Of a DNA stretch of 64,000 nt, positions 24,272 to 36,778 are shown one piece after another. The position numbers and the translations under genes were made by a program. A model generated the notes under the pieces. The model ran no database searches. It was not told where the DNA came from and saw only the letters and a list, made by a program, of their open reading frames with translations. Source of the stretch: Erythrophleum ivorense (taxonomy: Eukaryota; Streptophyta; Magnoliopsida; Fabales; Fabaceae); the NCBI GenBank assembly GCA_026724425.1, contig JAIUCV010000019.1, positions 10,324,325 through 10,388,324 of the forward strand. The letters run 5' to 3'. Numbering within the stretch: position 1 is the first letter of the stretch; each line of letters starts with the position of its first letter.

Positions 24272-27200
24272 TGTAACACCATATATTTCTAGCATGCTTC
24301 TGATCATTTCTAAGTCTCACATGATCAATTGAACAAAGGGAATGGAAAATGATATTAAAATAATGTCTTATTTCGCGTTACGTCGCATATAAAAATTCCA
24401 TTCGGTGTCACACGGACCATATGAGCTCATACAACACGTTCTCATATTTAATTACATACATACAACTCATTTTCATAACCAAAGTTGGCCCATAACTCGT
24501 GGAACTCAAAGGGGACCATCAAATTCACACTCTTATTTTCGGCCAGAATTTCAGTTTTTCTGTCACAAATTCAGAAATTCATAACTAAATCCACAAAATT
24601 CGAAATTCAACAAAATTTACCATTCCAGAAAGCTCTGGATGTCTACCCCATGATAAAAATAGTTTCAGCTCATGAAACATTAAGGGGAGAACATTTGACA
24701 TCCAAAAAGCCACTGGGGTTGCTGCTGTCTGGGCCACTAGTTCAGTTTACTGATAGGAAGTTTCAAAATTTGTAACTAATTCTAGAAAAATTGAAATCAT
24801 TCATTCTTAGCCATTTTGGAAAGCTACACATGTATAATTTATTTAAAAATATTCCCAGGCCATGAAACATAACACAAAAAACGTTTGACACGCGAAAAGG
24901 GGTTAAGGTTCGGACAGCTACTGGTACTGATGCAAGTGTCTGCTATGAACTTCGAAAATGTCCAATTAATTCCAAAAAACTCCAATCTATGCAAATAATA
25001 CCAATTTGGAAAGCTATGAATGTTAAATTTATGGTAAAAATAGACTCAGACCATAGAAAGCACACTTAGCTACCCAAATTCAATGGAACAGTGACTCAGG
25101 TCGTGCTGAGCTACTGCTACTGTCCCAGAAATTCAAAAATTCATATCTCTCAGCTCAAACCTCCAAATGAGGTGCTTCCAGTTGCTACAAGTCACTGTGA
25201 ATGCCTAGTTTCTAGCTATAAAATTTTGTAGCCATTGGACCATGTTTTCCCCTCGGATGATACAATTTCAAAACTGACCAAATGAACAGTACCAGTGCAA
25301 ATCCGAAATTCTGATACCAACTTTGAAAAATCATAGAAAATTCCATAGACCTCCAAATGACATGATCTTTGGCTTCCCAAAAATCTCTAGGCAAGATCTA
25401 CTTGCATGCAAAATTCCAAGTCAAGAAGAGGTCATTTGGTCAGATTTTGCCATAGCTCAAGCTTATGGCAACTTTGGTCCCAACAAGAGGCAACTTTGGT
25501 TCAATTGAGCCATCCATGGTTCCACACACATTTGAGCAACTTAGAAAGCATAAATATAGCATAAATAAGTCTCTCATAAGGTCTGAACTCTCATGCAACT
25601 CAAATTCACCATGCCACTTCCATAAAGATACATACACAAATGGGCCCCCAAGTGGTTAAAATACATAATTCTACTCATTAGACTCTATTCTTGATACATA
25701 CACTAACTTTACATAGTTTTACACTTGTTCAAAGTGTCATGGCTCAAAAATAACATTTACATATCTACTTTTACATTCTAGTCATCATAGTGTATCAAAA
25801 TATAAAGGTTTGCCAAAAGATGGAGATTTAAGCTCCTTGACTTCCATCCTTTGGGTCTTGAACTCCACCTAGATCATATGAGATGAGAGAAAGGAGGGGG
25901 GGTGAGATTCATTGAATCTCAATAGCTCATATACCTATTCAATCATATTTTCAAGGTATATAACATGTCAAGGGTACAAGTATGCAACTACTCAATCGAT
26001 GAAGCATTCAATTTCCACATTTTTATGTCACAAACACATGTTAAGAATAAGAATGAGCTATAGGGACTTTTGGGTTGGCCTCACCCCATTTCTAGGACTT
26101 TTGGATTGCCTCACTCTTGGTTCTTGGGACTTTTGACTTAGCCTCACCCATCCAAGGGACTTTTGGCCTTGTCTCACCCATGCCATGAGACTTTTGGCAT
26201 CTCCTCACCCACATTAAGGGACTTTTGGCACTACCTCACCCTTATGAGCCATTTCTATCATTCAAAGACATTCAAGAAAGCATATTGGTACCAAAATAGC
26301 AACATAGCATCAAGTGACATGTCTCAAACATATAAACATACACACAAGCACACAATGACACCATATGCAACAAGAAAATGCAATAAGAAAAGGTGGAGAG
26401 CTACCTTGGTGCAAATTCAAGCTTTACTTTGTCTGTTTCTTCTCCTTTTCGGTTCCACAAACACAAGAAGGTGGGGTTGGATTTCTTTGGCCTATTCACA
26501 ATAAACAACACTAAATTATACTCTTGGAACAAATTATGACATCCAACTCACTCTTAAGACTACACTTTGGTCTATTTGTCACAATATGGTTCCATTAAGG
26601 ACCTAATGAAGCAACTACTATAATTAACATTCTTGGTTTCATTCTCTTGCCATATTTAGACCTCTTGACCTCATTTAAGGTCCTTGAAGCCATCACACAC
26701 TCACTTTCACAAACCTAGGTCCATGTTGCTTCATAAGGTTACATTATGGAAGCCATTGCCTCATCTCCCAACCTAAGGCTTCTAAATTTTTTCCAAGGGT
26801 TTCTCCTATCTTCTTTTATCATATAAAGTCCCAAATCAAGTTTGGAACCATTTAAAATACTCCCTAGCTATCTCTAAGGGTCTTGACCTAGTTATGCTTC
26901 CATTAAAAACCCATGGAGTTTGGGATTTTTCCTTAATGGATGGGGCACTTGGGAGGCTCCCTAGGAGTCTTAGAAGCTCAAACAAACACTTACATATGAT
27001 GAGGAAGTCTTGAATCAACCCAGATTTTAACTTATGTTCAAGCACCCTACATTTTTCCAACTTGAGTTTTACTAGTTTTTCATGCATTTCTTTGGTATAA
27101 TCCATCTTCCTATGCCTTAGTTTGATGGATTCTTTTGGATTATAAAATAGAAACTCTTCCCTCTTCATGGTTCTGGTTGAGACATCCTACCATGGAAGAG

Positions 27201-28098
27201 GAGAAGGAGAAAAAGAAGCAACAAAGGGAAAGAAACTACCTTGCAATCAAGCTTCCTTCAAGAGCTCTTCCCCTTCCCTCTTTCTTCTCCTTAAATTTCG
27301 AATTTCCCTTCTCTGATCTGGACCCAAATCAGCACCAAAAAATACATTAAAACCATGGAAAGATAAAGCAAGAAGGGGAGGATGAAGTTTCAAGAGGAAA
27401 GAGCATGAAAACCTTACACTTTCTCACCTTTTCTTTAGCTTTTCTTCCTCCAAAATTTCCTCCCTTTGTGCGCCTAAGACAGCAGCTCCATTTCTGAGTT
27501 TTGGGCAGAAGAAAGTCGGTTTAGAGAGGAGGGAGCTGAACGTGGCTTATAAAGGGAGTTTGGAAGCTTCTTTTGTGCACTTTGTTTCCATTTTTGCCCT
27601 TCCATAATGGCATTTCCGGTTTGGCTTTGTTTTAGCTCCTTTTTGAGAACCGTCTTTTCCATCATAAAATTAAGATTCCCAATTTAATAAAATGCCTTTG
27701 GAATCACTCAAATCGGAGCTAAAACCTTCCCGAACGAACCGGTCAAAGTTTAGGTCAACTGACGTCGGAAAGAGTACACTGGAGGGGCTTTACCAGTCCC
27801 GGGGCTTCCCATGATTTTTGGGGCCTCTAAGAACCCTGGGCAACTGAAAATTTCCATTTAAAAAGCCCTCCTAGGTGTTTTTCTAAAATTACACTTATTT
27901 ACGAAAATGCCACTGGCCTTTCGGCAAATTTTTCGAATCACTCCGACCCTAGTTTTTGGGCAACTCAAGGCTCAAATCCTTGTTTTCTATTATTTAAAAT
28001 TTTATTCAAATTTTATTTGGCATTGAATCACTCATCTCAGGGGACTTGCTTTTCAAATTGGCCCGTTCTAGCGATTGTACAATGTACCGGGTGTTACA
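24272..28098 (+). mobile_element. LTR-A solo LTR (3827 bp) inside element X
   Basis: The element begins TGTAACACC and ends GGTGTTACA, a perfect 9-bp terminal inverted repeat. Its perfect TSD AAGAA is at 24267-24271 and 28099-28103. It is colinear with the copy at 3858-7469: both share 'tcgcgtt' and 'tcacacggaccat' near the start, the 'gggacttttgg' array, and 'gattgtacaatgt' before the end. It is the best preserved copy. No internal domain follows it, so it is a solo LTR. Short frames within it are not conserved between copies. Confidence 0.92.
26055..26255 (+). repeat. Degenerate tandem repeat within LTR-A (second copy)
   Basis: This holds the same 'gggacttttgg ... cctcaccc' units as at 5449-5628, again about six. 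Preservation in both copies shows the array was present in their common source LTR. Confidence 0.7.
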
Positions 28099-28103
28099 AA
28101 GAA

Positions 28104-30250
28104 TCCTATATTTTGCAAGTTTCAAAATTTAGCATGAAATGCAGTATGATTATGCATGAATGCAATTTTACTTCTTGTTTGATTTATGAATTAATGGGTG
28201 CTTTGATTTTGGCATGAAGGCCCTTCAAAATAAGGGATCTTTATTTCCTTTTGGGAATCTACTGCCCCTGTAAGGTAGATTAAGACTACCAATTGATTTA
28301 AGAGAAAGACTAGACCTTTCCCGTTTACATTTATGGTAACAATTTTTATCATTGAACCTTTATTTTCCTCAGATGCTTATTGCATACAGGGATAAATAAA
28401 GTTGATGAATCATCTTAAGGAAACAAACTAAACTTCACATGGATGATGTCTATGGAAAAGACTAGCCAATTTGGATTTCTTTTGACAATTTGTAGGGTCA
28501 TCTTCAAATCCTCCCATTTTCTCTAGAATCCTATTGTTTCCTAATGTGGGATGAAGTTAATAGTATCAACTAGCAAAGAGTTCCAATTTTTGCTAGCAAC
28601 TCAAGTTAAAATCTTAGTTTACTTAACCCTTGCAAGCAATTTGGCCCTTATCTATTTCGAAATTAGACATATGGTATTATGCCAAAGCTTGCTTTCTTTG
28701 TGTAGGTCACCCAAATTTGGCTTTTCTAATTAATCAGTGGATTATTAGCATTAGTTAATATCCTTCCGCATTCCTCTAGGAGCCTATTGATCTATAGGCT
28801 TATTGTTCAACTTGAAAAGGGATAGTCATACATCATCGATATTTAGAACTTTGGTTTTGATGGCATTTGATGAAGACAAGCCAATCTAATGATTTGCTAG
28901 CATATGATAGATTTAATATTGCATATGTGCTAGTACATCATTGAGAATTATGTCTTGGTATAAGAAAAGAAGAAAAATTTATACTTTTTCTCCAGAAACT
29001 TATTGTTTCATTGGAGAAAAAAGAGGTTGGCAATCAAATCGAAAGAAATATGCTTTTCCACATAATTGATGCCTTAAAAATGGTTCCAATCTCTACCCAA
29101 GACATGTTACTCATTTATTGATATGGTAAAACTTAAGGATAATGAAAAATTAAGGATATTGTTATTTTTCAAAATTTTGAGGATACCATTTTTCTATGAG
29201 AAGTTTATTATCTGGTAGGGGTGGAAATTTTAGGGAAAAATTATAAGCTGAACTATGTATTATTTATTTATTTTTATCTCATCTTCCTTTTTAGTGCATG
29301 TATGTGTGCCAAAAGGTTTCCCTTTTGAGGGGCTATCATGAATGCGATTATGGCCTCTTGGGGTTGAAAACCCATTAGGCAAGGGTTAGTTTAATTAGCT
29401 CATACCTTTATCATAGTTAACGTATGTCTAATTGTGCAATGGCATCTCGTTAACTACTCCAGTAAATAGTGATGATATGTCACCTCCCCTATGGTTTTTA
29501 TTGAATGCATAGATATGATGTATGAACAATTAAAAGTGCCCTCATTTGTCCTAATATGGGTAGATCCTAGGTTGTAGTCATTGGTTTGTAGAAATCTGGC
29601 TCTACCTGTTTAGGAGGCATCTACAGCTTGACTATCAGTGCAAATTTCCATAGCAGATATATGACTCCTAAACATTGGTCCCTAAATTGCCCTCATCGTA
29701 AGATGAGGATCTTGTTATATAAATCTAACTTTGAAAGGAAAAAGATCCTACATAGGTCCAATTCATATAACAAGGTACAATTTAGGCGAGGTCTTTATGA
29801 TAGCCTCAAGAAGCACAAGGCTTCACAAGCAAATCAATATAAATCTCTACTAACTTAGGGCTCACTCAAACCTAGGTATAGGGCCTATAATGTGTGTAAG
29901 GTAATTGTGTCTCAGTGATGTGTGTGAGGAGAACATTTACCTTTTCACCCTATGAACTACCTAACCCTCATTTGCTAAATAGATTGGCAGAATAAGAAAA
30001 GAGTATTTATACAAATATCGATAGATATATATAGATGTGGTCATCTACGCTAAGATTTTATTCCACATGTTATCTATCTTAACGCATGTTATATATATAA
30101 TCAATGAAATAAAACAAATGAAGCAAACATGTAAATGGCATGTCATCTACCCTAAACATGTGAGGCAAACAATAAACAGGAAGGATAACCAAAATAAAAG
30201 GAAAGCCATAAATTGCACAACTAACTTAAATTGGGCTTGATTCTCGAACT
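28104..30250 (-). other. Element X leader/internal sequence near its PBS
   Basis: In element sense (minus) this is the region immediately downstream of the PBS, where a leader and gag would normally lie. No gag-like frame was recognised. Short frames such as plus 29628-29858 are not conserved and are probably chance. Confidence 0.45.
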
Positions 30251-30270
30251 ATCCCCAGTGGAGTTGCCAT
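30251..30270 (-). other. Primer-binding site of element X
   Basis: Minus-strand reading is ATGGCAACTCCACTGGGGAT, two bases downstream of an LTR end reading GGGTGTGACA at 30273. Its position and its TGGCRACTCC...TGGGGA pattern match the PBS class I remember for Ogre/Tat-type Gypsy elements (tRNA-Arg primed). That assignment is from memory. It fixes element X as minus-strand. Confidence 0.55.
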
Positions 30271-30272
30271 AC

Positions 30273-30319
30273 TGTCACACCCAAAAATGCATCATGCAGT
30301 CATATTTTCGAGTGTGACA
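30273..30319. repeat. 47-bp imperfect palindrome, remnant of element X 5' LTR
   Basis: The sequence opens TGTCACACCCAAAAATG and closes ATTTTCGAGTGTGACA, so its ends are inverted copies of each other. Both ends resemble the X LTR terminus seen at 12977 and 36778. A full 5' LTR should lie here but LTR-A-related sequence follows instead. I read it as a nearly completely deleted 5' LTR or a junction of two inverted LTR ends. Confidence 0.5.
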
Positions 30320-33300
30320 CTTATGGTACATTATGGCTTGTTAAAAGTGGAGTAGTGAACTTTAGTAGCTAGCCATATTTTATACAATGATCCCTATAAA
30401 AATGAAGTATGAATGGAGTGAAATTTGTTCTAGTGAAAAGATTGTATATTAGGATCCAAATAGACTATAACCAAAAGTTAGTCCAAATGAGTTAGAAATT
30501 GTAACCTTATCCCTGATAGACCAAATGATTTAGTTTTAGGCTAAAATTTAGTGGACACTTAGAGAATTTATAAAGCTTTCTAATAAGTCAAAGATAATAT
30601 TTTTCTAAAATCTGTAGAATATTTAATGAATTTCCAAAATTAGCCCCAAAGAACTATTTTATGTAGTCACCATTTACTTTGGTCTAGTCTTTGTTTTCAT
30701 GACTTTTGAAGGGCCAAATGGATTTATTTTCACTTAAAATTTATATAGTAGCAAGTTCAAATTATGAAAACCTGAAGATTTAGGTCTAACCCAAGCCAAA
30801 AAGGAACTCTTTTCAAGAAATCAATCAATGGAAAATGATCTATGCAAAGAGAGCTCCGTTTTAATGTAAGACTTTACTTGAAACACTTGCAAAATGTTAT
30901 ATTTCCAAGCCATTTAAGCTTAGATCTAGAGAGAGAAAGTGAGGAGGAGAGTTTTTCTTTATGTATTCTTCATAGAACCAAAGGTTATGGAGTGTGAGAA
31001 TTAAGAATATACAATTAGAATTGAAAAGGAAGCTTTAGAATACAAGTTATGGAATTTAGGGATTTGGTTGCACCTAGGCTAAAGTGAAGCTTCCTAGTAG
31101 TAATTTAAGTTGTCTAAGAGTATATATTAGTTCCTAAGACACCAAGAGAGCCTCCCACATGCTTCTCCCATCAAAGAAATTAAAACAACTCCATTGGTGC
31201 CATATGGAAGCATAGCTTCGGCCAAGAAGAGTTCATGCACCTAGGGAGTGTTTTAATTCCTTCCAAGTTTAGTTTTGCATTATGTATGATGGGAGAGTAT
31301 GAGAGGAAGCCTTGAAAAAATTTTAAAACCCATAGATAGTGAGATGGCCTTATATGTTCTATAATATGGCTTAAAGAAGAAACACCTAACTAGCAACACC
31401 TAGCTAGGCTGCTAAAATTAATTATGTGATGACTCCAAAAGGTTTAAATGGAGTTAAGAATCATAAATAAATAGATAGAATGGAGCCAAGATGATGTATT
31501 CTTAAAGTTGCTTCATTAAGTATATTATGGAACCACAAAAGAGCCTTATGAGTCACTTAACTTTTCTAGTGATTCTATGGCCTTAGAAATTGATTCAAGA
31601 GTATAATTACCTTCCATATAATGTGTTTAGGCCAAGAGAAATGATCTCTACCTTTTTGAGTGTGTGAGGTTAAGGTAGAGGATTCAAAACTCAAGTAAAA
31701 AGTGTATAAATACAAGCAAGGTAGCTGTCTCCACCTTCTCTCATGCATGATTGTTTGCTTTACTTGTCTTTGAATGTGTGTATGTGTATTTTAAGCCATG
31801 AAAAATGTTCTAGCATGATCTCTTACTCTATGGTACCAAGATGATGCATTATATTTTTAAATGATATTTGTTTTAGTTTGCTTAAGTGTGGTGAGGCCAA
31901 GAACCCTTAGCCATAGTGAGGATGAACCAAGAACCACTAAGATTGGTTGAGACAAAGTAACGAGTCTTCCAAAAGTGAGGTTAATTCCTAAAAGCAAGGT
32001 TGAGTCCAAGAATCTCTTAAAGAATTAGTGAGGCAAGTCCAAAATCTACAAGTGAATGGGTAAGACTAATCTACTTGCTTGGCAAGCCTTTGTATGCTAT
32101 GTATGACTTGCTCAAATGTTGAAAATGCTTCTTGAATGTTTACACACATCAATATGCCCATGCATGCATTTGTAAGATTGGTTTTGTATCTTTTATGTGT
32201 GACTGAAAGGGAGATGAGCTATTGGGATTCTTTGAATCTCATTCTCTCCTCTCTAATGTTCTAACATGCTAGGTGGACTAAGAGGACAAAGAGATGGAAG
32301 CCAACCATTTAAGAGATGAGAGCATGACATTAAGATGCATGAAATTTGCTTCTTTAAGGCCATCAAGGTGGAAAATGTTGTAATATATGGTTGTATATGA
32401 CCTATGACCTTATGAACATGTATAATTATGCTAATGTATCATATATAAATGAGATTTAAAGTTATATGTATGAAAATATATATTTTGGTCATGTAATGGC
32501 AAGTTTGGCTTTTGAATGGTTTGATGTGTTAGTGTATATATGAAAGTGGAATAGCCAAAATGAGATGCATGAAATTTGGGACTAGTTGGGTAGTTCATAC
32601 AAGTCATATTCATGCTTTTAAACTTTCCCAAGAGGTGCCAAACACCAAGAAAGATTATTTGGGCACACTTAGTATCTAATATGAAGTAAAATTGACCATA
32701 TTGGAAACTTATATCACTTTTTATCTAAATAAACTCTCCTTGATATGAGATTTGGCATAAAATTAAAACTTGTTAAGAGCTTTCTGGAAAAATAAAGAAC
32801 AAAATTTTTAGAGGTCTAGAGAATATTTGATGAATTTTCAAAGTTGAAAAAAATTCTGGTTTTGGTCTGATGCACTGTTCACTTGGTCAGAAAATGATTT
32901 CTATTACGCAAGGCTCAAATGATGTTCAATTGTCATGAAATTTTATATGGAGAAACTATACATTTCCAGTGATTTGTGCCAACTAGAAACACCTCATTTG
33001 GATGTCTAGAGAGGAAGATATGAATTTTTAAATATTCTATCTAGTATTAGGCACTCAAACTGACCTTAGGTATTGTTTGATTGGATTTCGAGATCTAGGC
33101 GTGCCTGAATTGGTCTAGAGTTATTTTTTTTCCTCTAGCTAACATCTATAGATTTCCAAATTGGTATCATTTGCATGGATTGAATGTTTGTGGAATTAAT
33201 TGGATATTTTTTAAATTTGTAGCAAAAAGCTATAATAGTATCAGTGGACAGCCAGACCTCTGGACCTTTTTGAATGTCAAACATCTTCTGTGTTGTGTTT

Positions 33301-33704
33301 CATAGTTTGAAAATATTTTTAGTATAAATTAGACATGTATAGCTTTTTAGAATGGACAAGAATTTATTATTTTTATTTATCTAGAATTAGTTATGATTTT
33401 TCAAAGTTTGTGACAGAAAAGAGAAAATTCTAGCCAAAATGCATATATGAATTTTATACTTCCCTTTGCTTTCCACAAGTTGTAGGCCACTTTTGGTAAT
33501 AGAAATGAATTGTATCCATGTAATTAAATATGATAATATGATACATAAGCTCATATGGTTCACATGACATTGAATAAAATTTTTATACGTGACGCAACGC
33601 TAAAATAATCAATATTTTAATGCCACTTTCTTGCCTCTCATTTGAATTGCTTGATATGAGGTATAGAGATAGCATGAAATGAGCTAAGAAATTATGGTGT
33701 TACA
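30320..33704 (-). mobile_element. LTR-A-related copy, minus strand, rearranged
   Basis: Minus strand begins TGTAACACCATAATTTC at 33704 and follows LTR-A down to about 30900, including the complements of the 'gcctcatc'-type text, 'ggttcttggcctcacc' and the 3' part with 'atggaagc'. The segment 30320-30780 again resembles the early LTR-A region ('agctttct', 'tgaatttccaaaatt'), which implies a second fragment or a rearrangement. No TSD was found: the high-side flank is ATAGG and no match was seen near 30313. The 3' end is unresolved. Confidence 0.65.
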
Positions 33705-35299
33705 ATAGGCTACTCTTGAATGCAAATTTGATTTCCTTTTTGCTACAAAGACGCCATCAAAGCTGCATAGAGGTAAATCATGTATTGTTATTTTCTCTGT
33801 CTTGATAAGGATGAATCTAGGCTTATAATTGGTTGCTGAGAATTTTTTATATTAATGATTTGCTCAAATGGGTCTGTGCATGACTAGGTCAGTGATTGGA
33901 GTTTCATAAACGCCTTTTATTGTGATTTCCCACTGCCGCATGAGAATGGTTTGTTGTGTAGTTTGGACCACTTGGTGTTAGCTATATATTTTGAGTAATG
34001 ATGCAAAGTTATGAGATAACCTATGCGTTCATCCCTTTCTGCTGCTGTTAATGTGAATTTTTATTTCTTAAATACTTGACTATTAGGACCAATGCATTTA
34101 GTGTGTTCTGATTCAACTTTAGATCAGCATATCGAGTGTAACAGATACTAGCTTGACATAGAATTGTATCTCTAATGTGAGAGCGGTTCCAGATTTTGCT
34201 AACCATTTTTTTATGGTTATGTATGTCATTATTTAAAAGGGAACCTACTTTAGTTTGTCTTATCAAATAGAGATAAATCTTATTCATGCATTTTGCTGTC
34301 TTGTACGTGTTATACTTTGGCACACAATCATATTAGAATATTGTTTTGCTTCTTGGCTGTGTCTTGATCCAGCTAAGCCCAAGGTAAATACTGTTTTGAG
34401 TTTGGGGGTTTTTTTTTATTAAAGGAGTACACAAGTATTTTGGAAGGCTACTAGGCAATGACATTAATTGGATTTCCATGGGGGTAACATTGTTTTCATG
34501 GCCTTGAATTAGGTTTTAGATTTACCTTGATTTGAAGAACTTTCACTCCTTTAGTCATGACCTGGTAAGCATGAAAAAATTAGTTTAAACCTTATTGGAA
34601 TTACTCCTTAGGTGTTGTGAAAATATGTGCTAGTTTATTAGAGAGCTAAGAATTTTGTTCTGGGCATGCTACGAAGTGATGATTGGCTTAAAGATCATTT
34701 TAATTTGATGTGAAAACTTGCTTCCTTGTCTTGTTTTCACTTGTTTCAATAAGCTGTCCATAGTACCATTGATTATAATGATTAGATAATTTCATCTTAG
34801 CCTATTTGAAAGATAAATTGATTAGTTTACTGCCGTTTGGATGCTTGAATGATGCATGAATTGATACTTACACATGAGTAGGTTAATTATTGTCCTCATC
34901 CTTGTCTAAAAGTCTTGGTACAAATTATCTCTATGTCAATTGCTTATTGCTTTAGTGACTCATTTCCATGCTTAAGCTGTGGATCTATCGAAGCCTTACT
35001 AACTAGCATCTTATTTTGTTTGACATGTGAGAAAATGCCAATACATGCTATGGGTCATCAAGGAGGGTGTTAAGAAATGTGAGGCAACACTGATCTGATT
35101 AGGGAGAGGAGCAAGAAATAGAGAAAAACCAAACTGCAAATAAGTGATTTCTTGCAAATTTTCATTCATTTTATTTTTGTAATCATTGTTTAAAATAATC
35201 TGCTATGTTCAACTGTACATAGGACACACATTACCACAAATTATTGTGTACTAGTCCATGTTTTGATTCCATTTTATTTTATTTTAATTTTTGGAGTTG
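33705..35299. other. Unassigned AT-rich sequence, possibly upstream part of an X LTR
   Basis: No gene, domain or clear repeat boundary was recognised. It lies between a minus-strand LTR-A copy and a recognisable plus-strand X LTR end, so it may be a diverged part of that LTR. The 91-codon minus frame at 34048-34323 has no recognisable feature. Confidence 0.4.
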
Positions 35300-36778
35300 T
35301 CGTATGAGATCTTGTATCTTCTCAGGCGTTTAGGGGTCATTCGGGCTGTGTATGACAGTAAGTCTCCTCAGTTACTTAGTTGGATCATCAAATGTTTTTG
35401 CATAAATTTTGGATTTTAATAATTAACACATTTTAAAAAAAGAAAGAGTAAATTTTCAAAGAAAAAAAAGAGAGTTTCACAACAAAATTTTTAGAAAGGC
35501 AAAGTGTGCTTCTTTTGAAAAAAGAAGAGAGAGTTCAAATATTAATAAAAAATATATAATTTTTAGAAAATGAAATAAACTTTCTCTTTTCAAGAAAAAA
35601 AACAAAAAAAGAAAAAATCAAAACGATTAATTTCCTTCTTAAACTTATGAATTTTTCTCAAATTTCCTTTTAGACAAAAATTAGAGATTAAAATATGCTT
35701 CATGAAAAAAATGTTAAAAAAAACAAGACATAAAACAAAAATAAAAATATCATTCCCAAAAAATAATAATAAATAAACAGAAAAACAAAAATATAAACAA
35801 TCCAAGAATAATAAAATCAATAACTAAAAAATTTTAAAAGGCTAAAAGATCAAAGATTAAAAAAAATTAAAAAAGAAAGTAAAGAAGTAGAATTAATTTA
35901 CCTTTTGCAAATGAAAATATATAAATCACTTTTAAAATTATTTGTGAAAACTCAAAATGATTTTTACTTTTTCACTCACTACTAAAAAAAATAAAACAAA
36001 ACAAAAACAATAAATTAAAAAAAGAAAAAGGAAGAAAAAGAGAACAAATGAAAACAAAAAATGATAAAAAAAGAGGAAAAACTGAAAATACAAGAAAAGT
36101 AAAAAGTAAAATTAACTCTATCTTTAGCAAATCAAAACACATCAACCAATTTTAAATACGTTTTATTTGTTAAAGGGAAAAGTAATTTTTATTTTCTTTG
36201 TCTTTTCACCAAAACAAAAAACAAAAAACAACATAAAAAAATAAAAAACAAAACAAAACAAAGAACAAAACCAAACAAACACTAACAACAAATAGTTTTC
36301 AACCAGTTCGAACTACGTAGATTTTGATTCTTGTTGCAGGGTATGTAAGCCCTAAACTTTCATCTTAGGTCAAGTCTGCCTTTATAAATAAATATTTTCT
36401 TTCAATTTTTATTTTCTTAATTTCTTTCTTTTTTACTTTTAATTTCATCTTCTTATTTTACATGTGATTGTTAAGGAGAATTAAAATAGATTAAATGCCA
36501 TATTAATTTTGTATAACTGACTTAGGATAATTGTTCGTAATAATAGGTGTTGTGGGATGTCTAACATCTTTTCCACTCACAATTGATTCCTGAATCTATT
36601 ACCTGGTTTATAGACCATTTTTCTTACAAAAAGGTTTTTCAAAGTTTTTCCTTTTAAAATTTAAAATTTTGGTGGTGATTCTACTGTTATTACTTTAATT
36701 TTGGTTTTCATTTTTGAATGACGAATTCTTTGAAATTTTTCTTTTTGGCACCACGCGGTCGTATTTTCGAGTATGACA
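35300..36778 (+). mobile_element. Element X LTR, terminal ~1.5 kb, plus orientation
   Basis: The sequence from about 35880 to 36778 is the inverted counterpart of 12977-14500. Shared features are the GGCACCACGCGG terminal motif, 'caccaccaaaattt' (complement), the 'gacttgacctaggatga' phrase and the purine-rich tract. It ends ...GAGTATGACA at 36778 and is followed directly by Copia coding sequence rather than a PBS, so it is a solo or 3' LTR. The 5' boundary was not found. The right flank ATATC (36779-36783) would be its TSD. Confidence 0.6.

Larger units (their letters stand above)
17089..30272 (-). mobile_element. Element X internal region (no recognisable domains)
   Basis: The region runs between the PBS at 30251-30270 and the PPT at 17089-17108, both in minus-strand sense. 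Two younger solo LTRs interrupt it (19720-21920 and 24272-28098). Without them about 7.1 kb of native sequence remains. I see no gag, protease, RT, integrase or RNase H motif on either strand; all frames are short. It therefore resembles a large retrotransposon derivative (LARD), or an element whose coding part has been deleted or decayed beyond recognition. It contains a minisatellite at 17381-18215 and a second tandem region at 18340-18960. A related autonomous element would be expected to supply enzymes in trans. Confidence 0.5.

Noticed and set aside
12977..36778. A single 24-kb transposon with long terminal inverted repeats
   Set aside because: The two inverted ends are homologous, but the flanks (TTTAT and ATATC) do not match. 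PBS and PPT positions show the left end is an LTR of a minus-strand retroelement.
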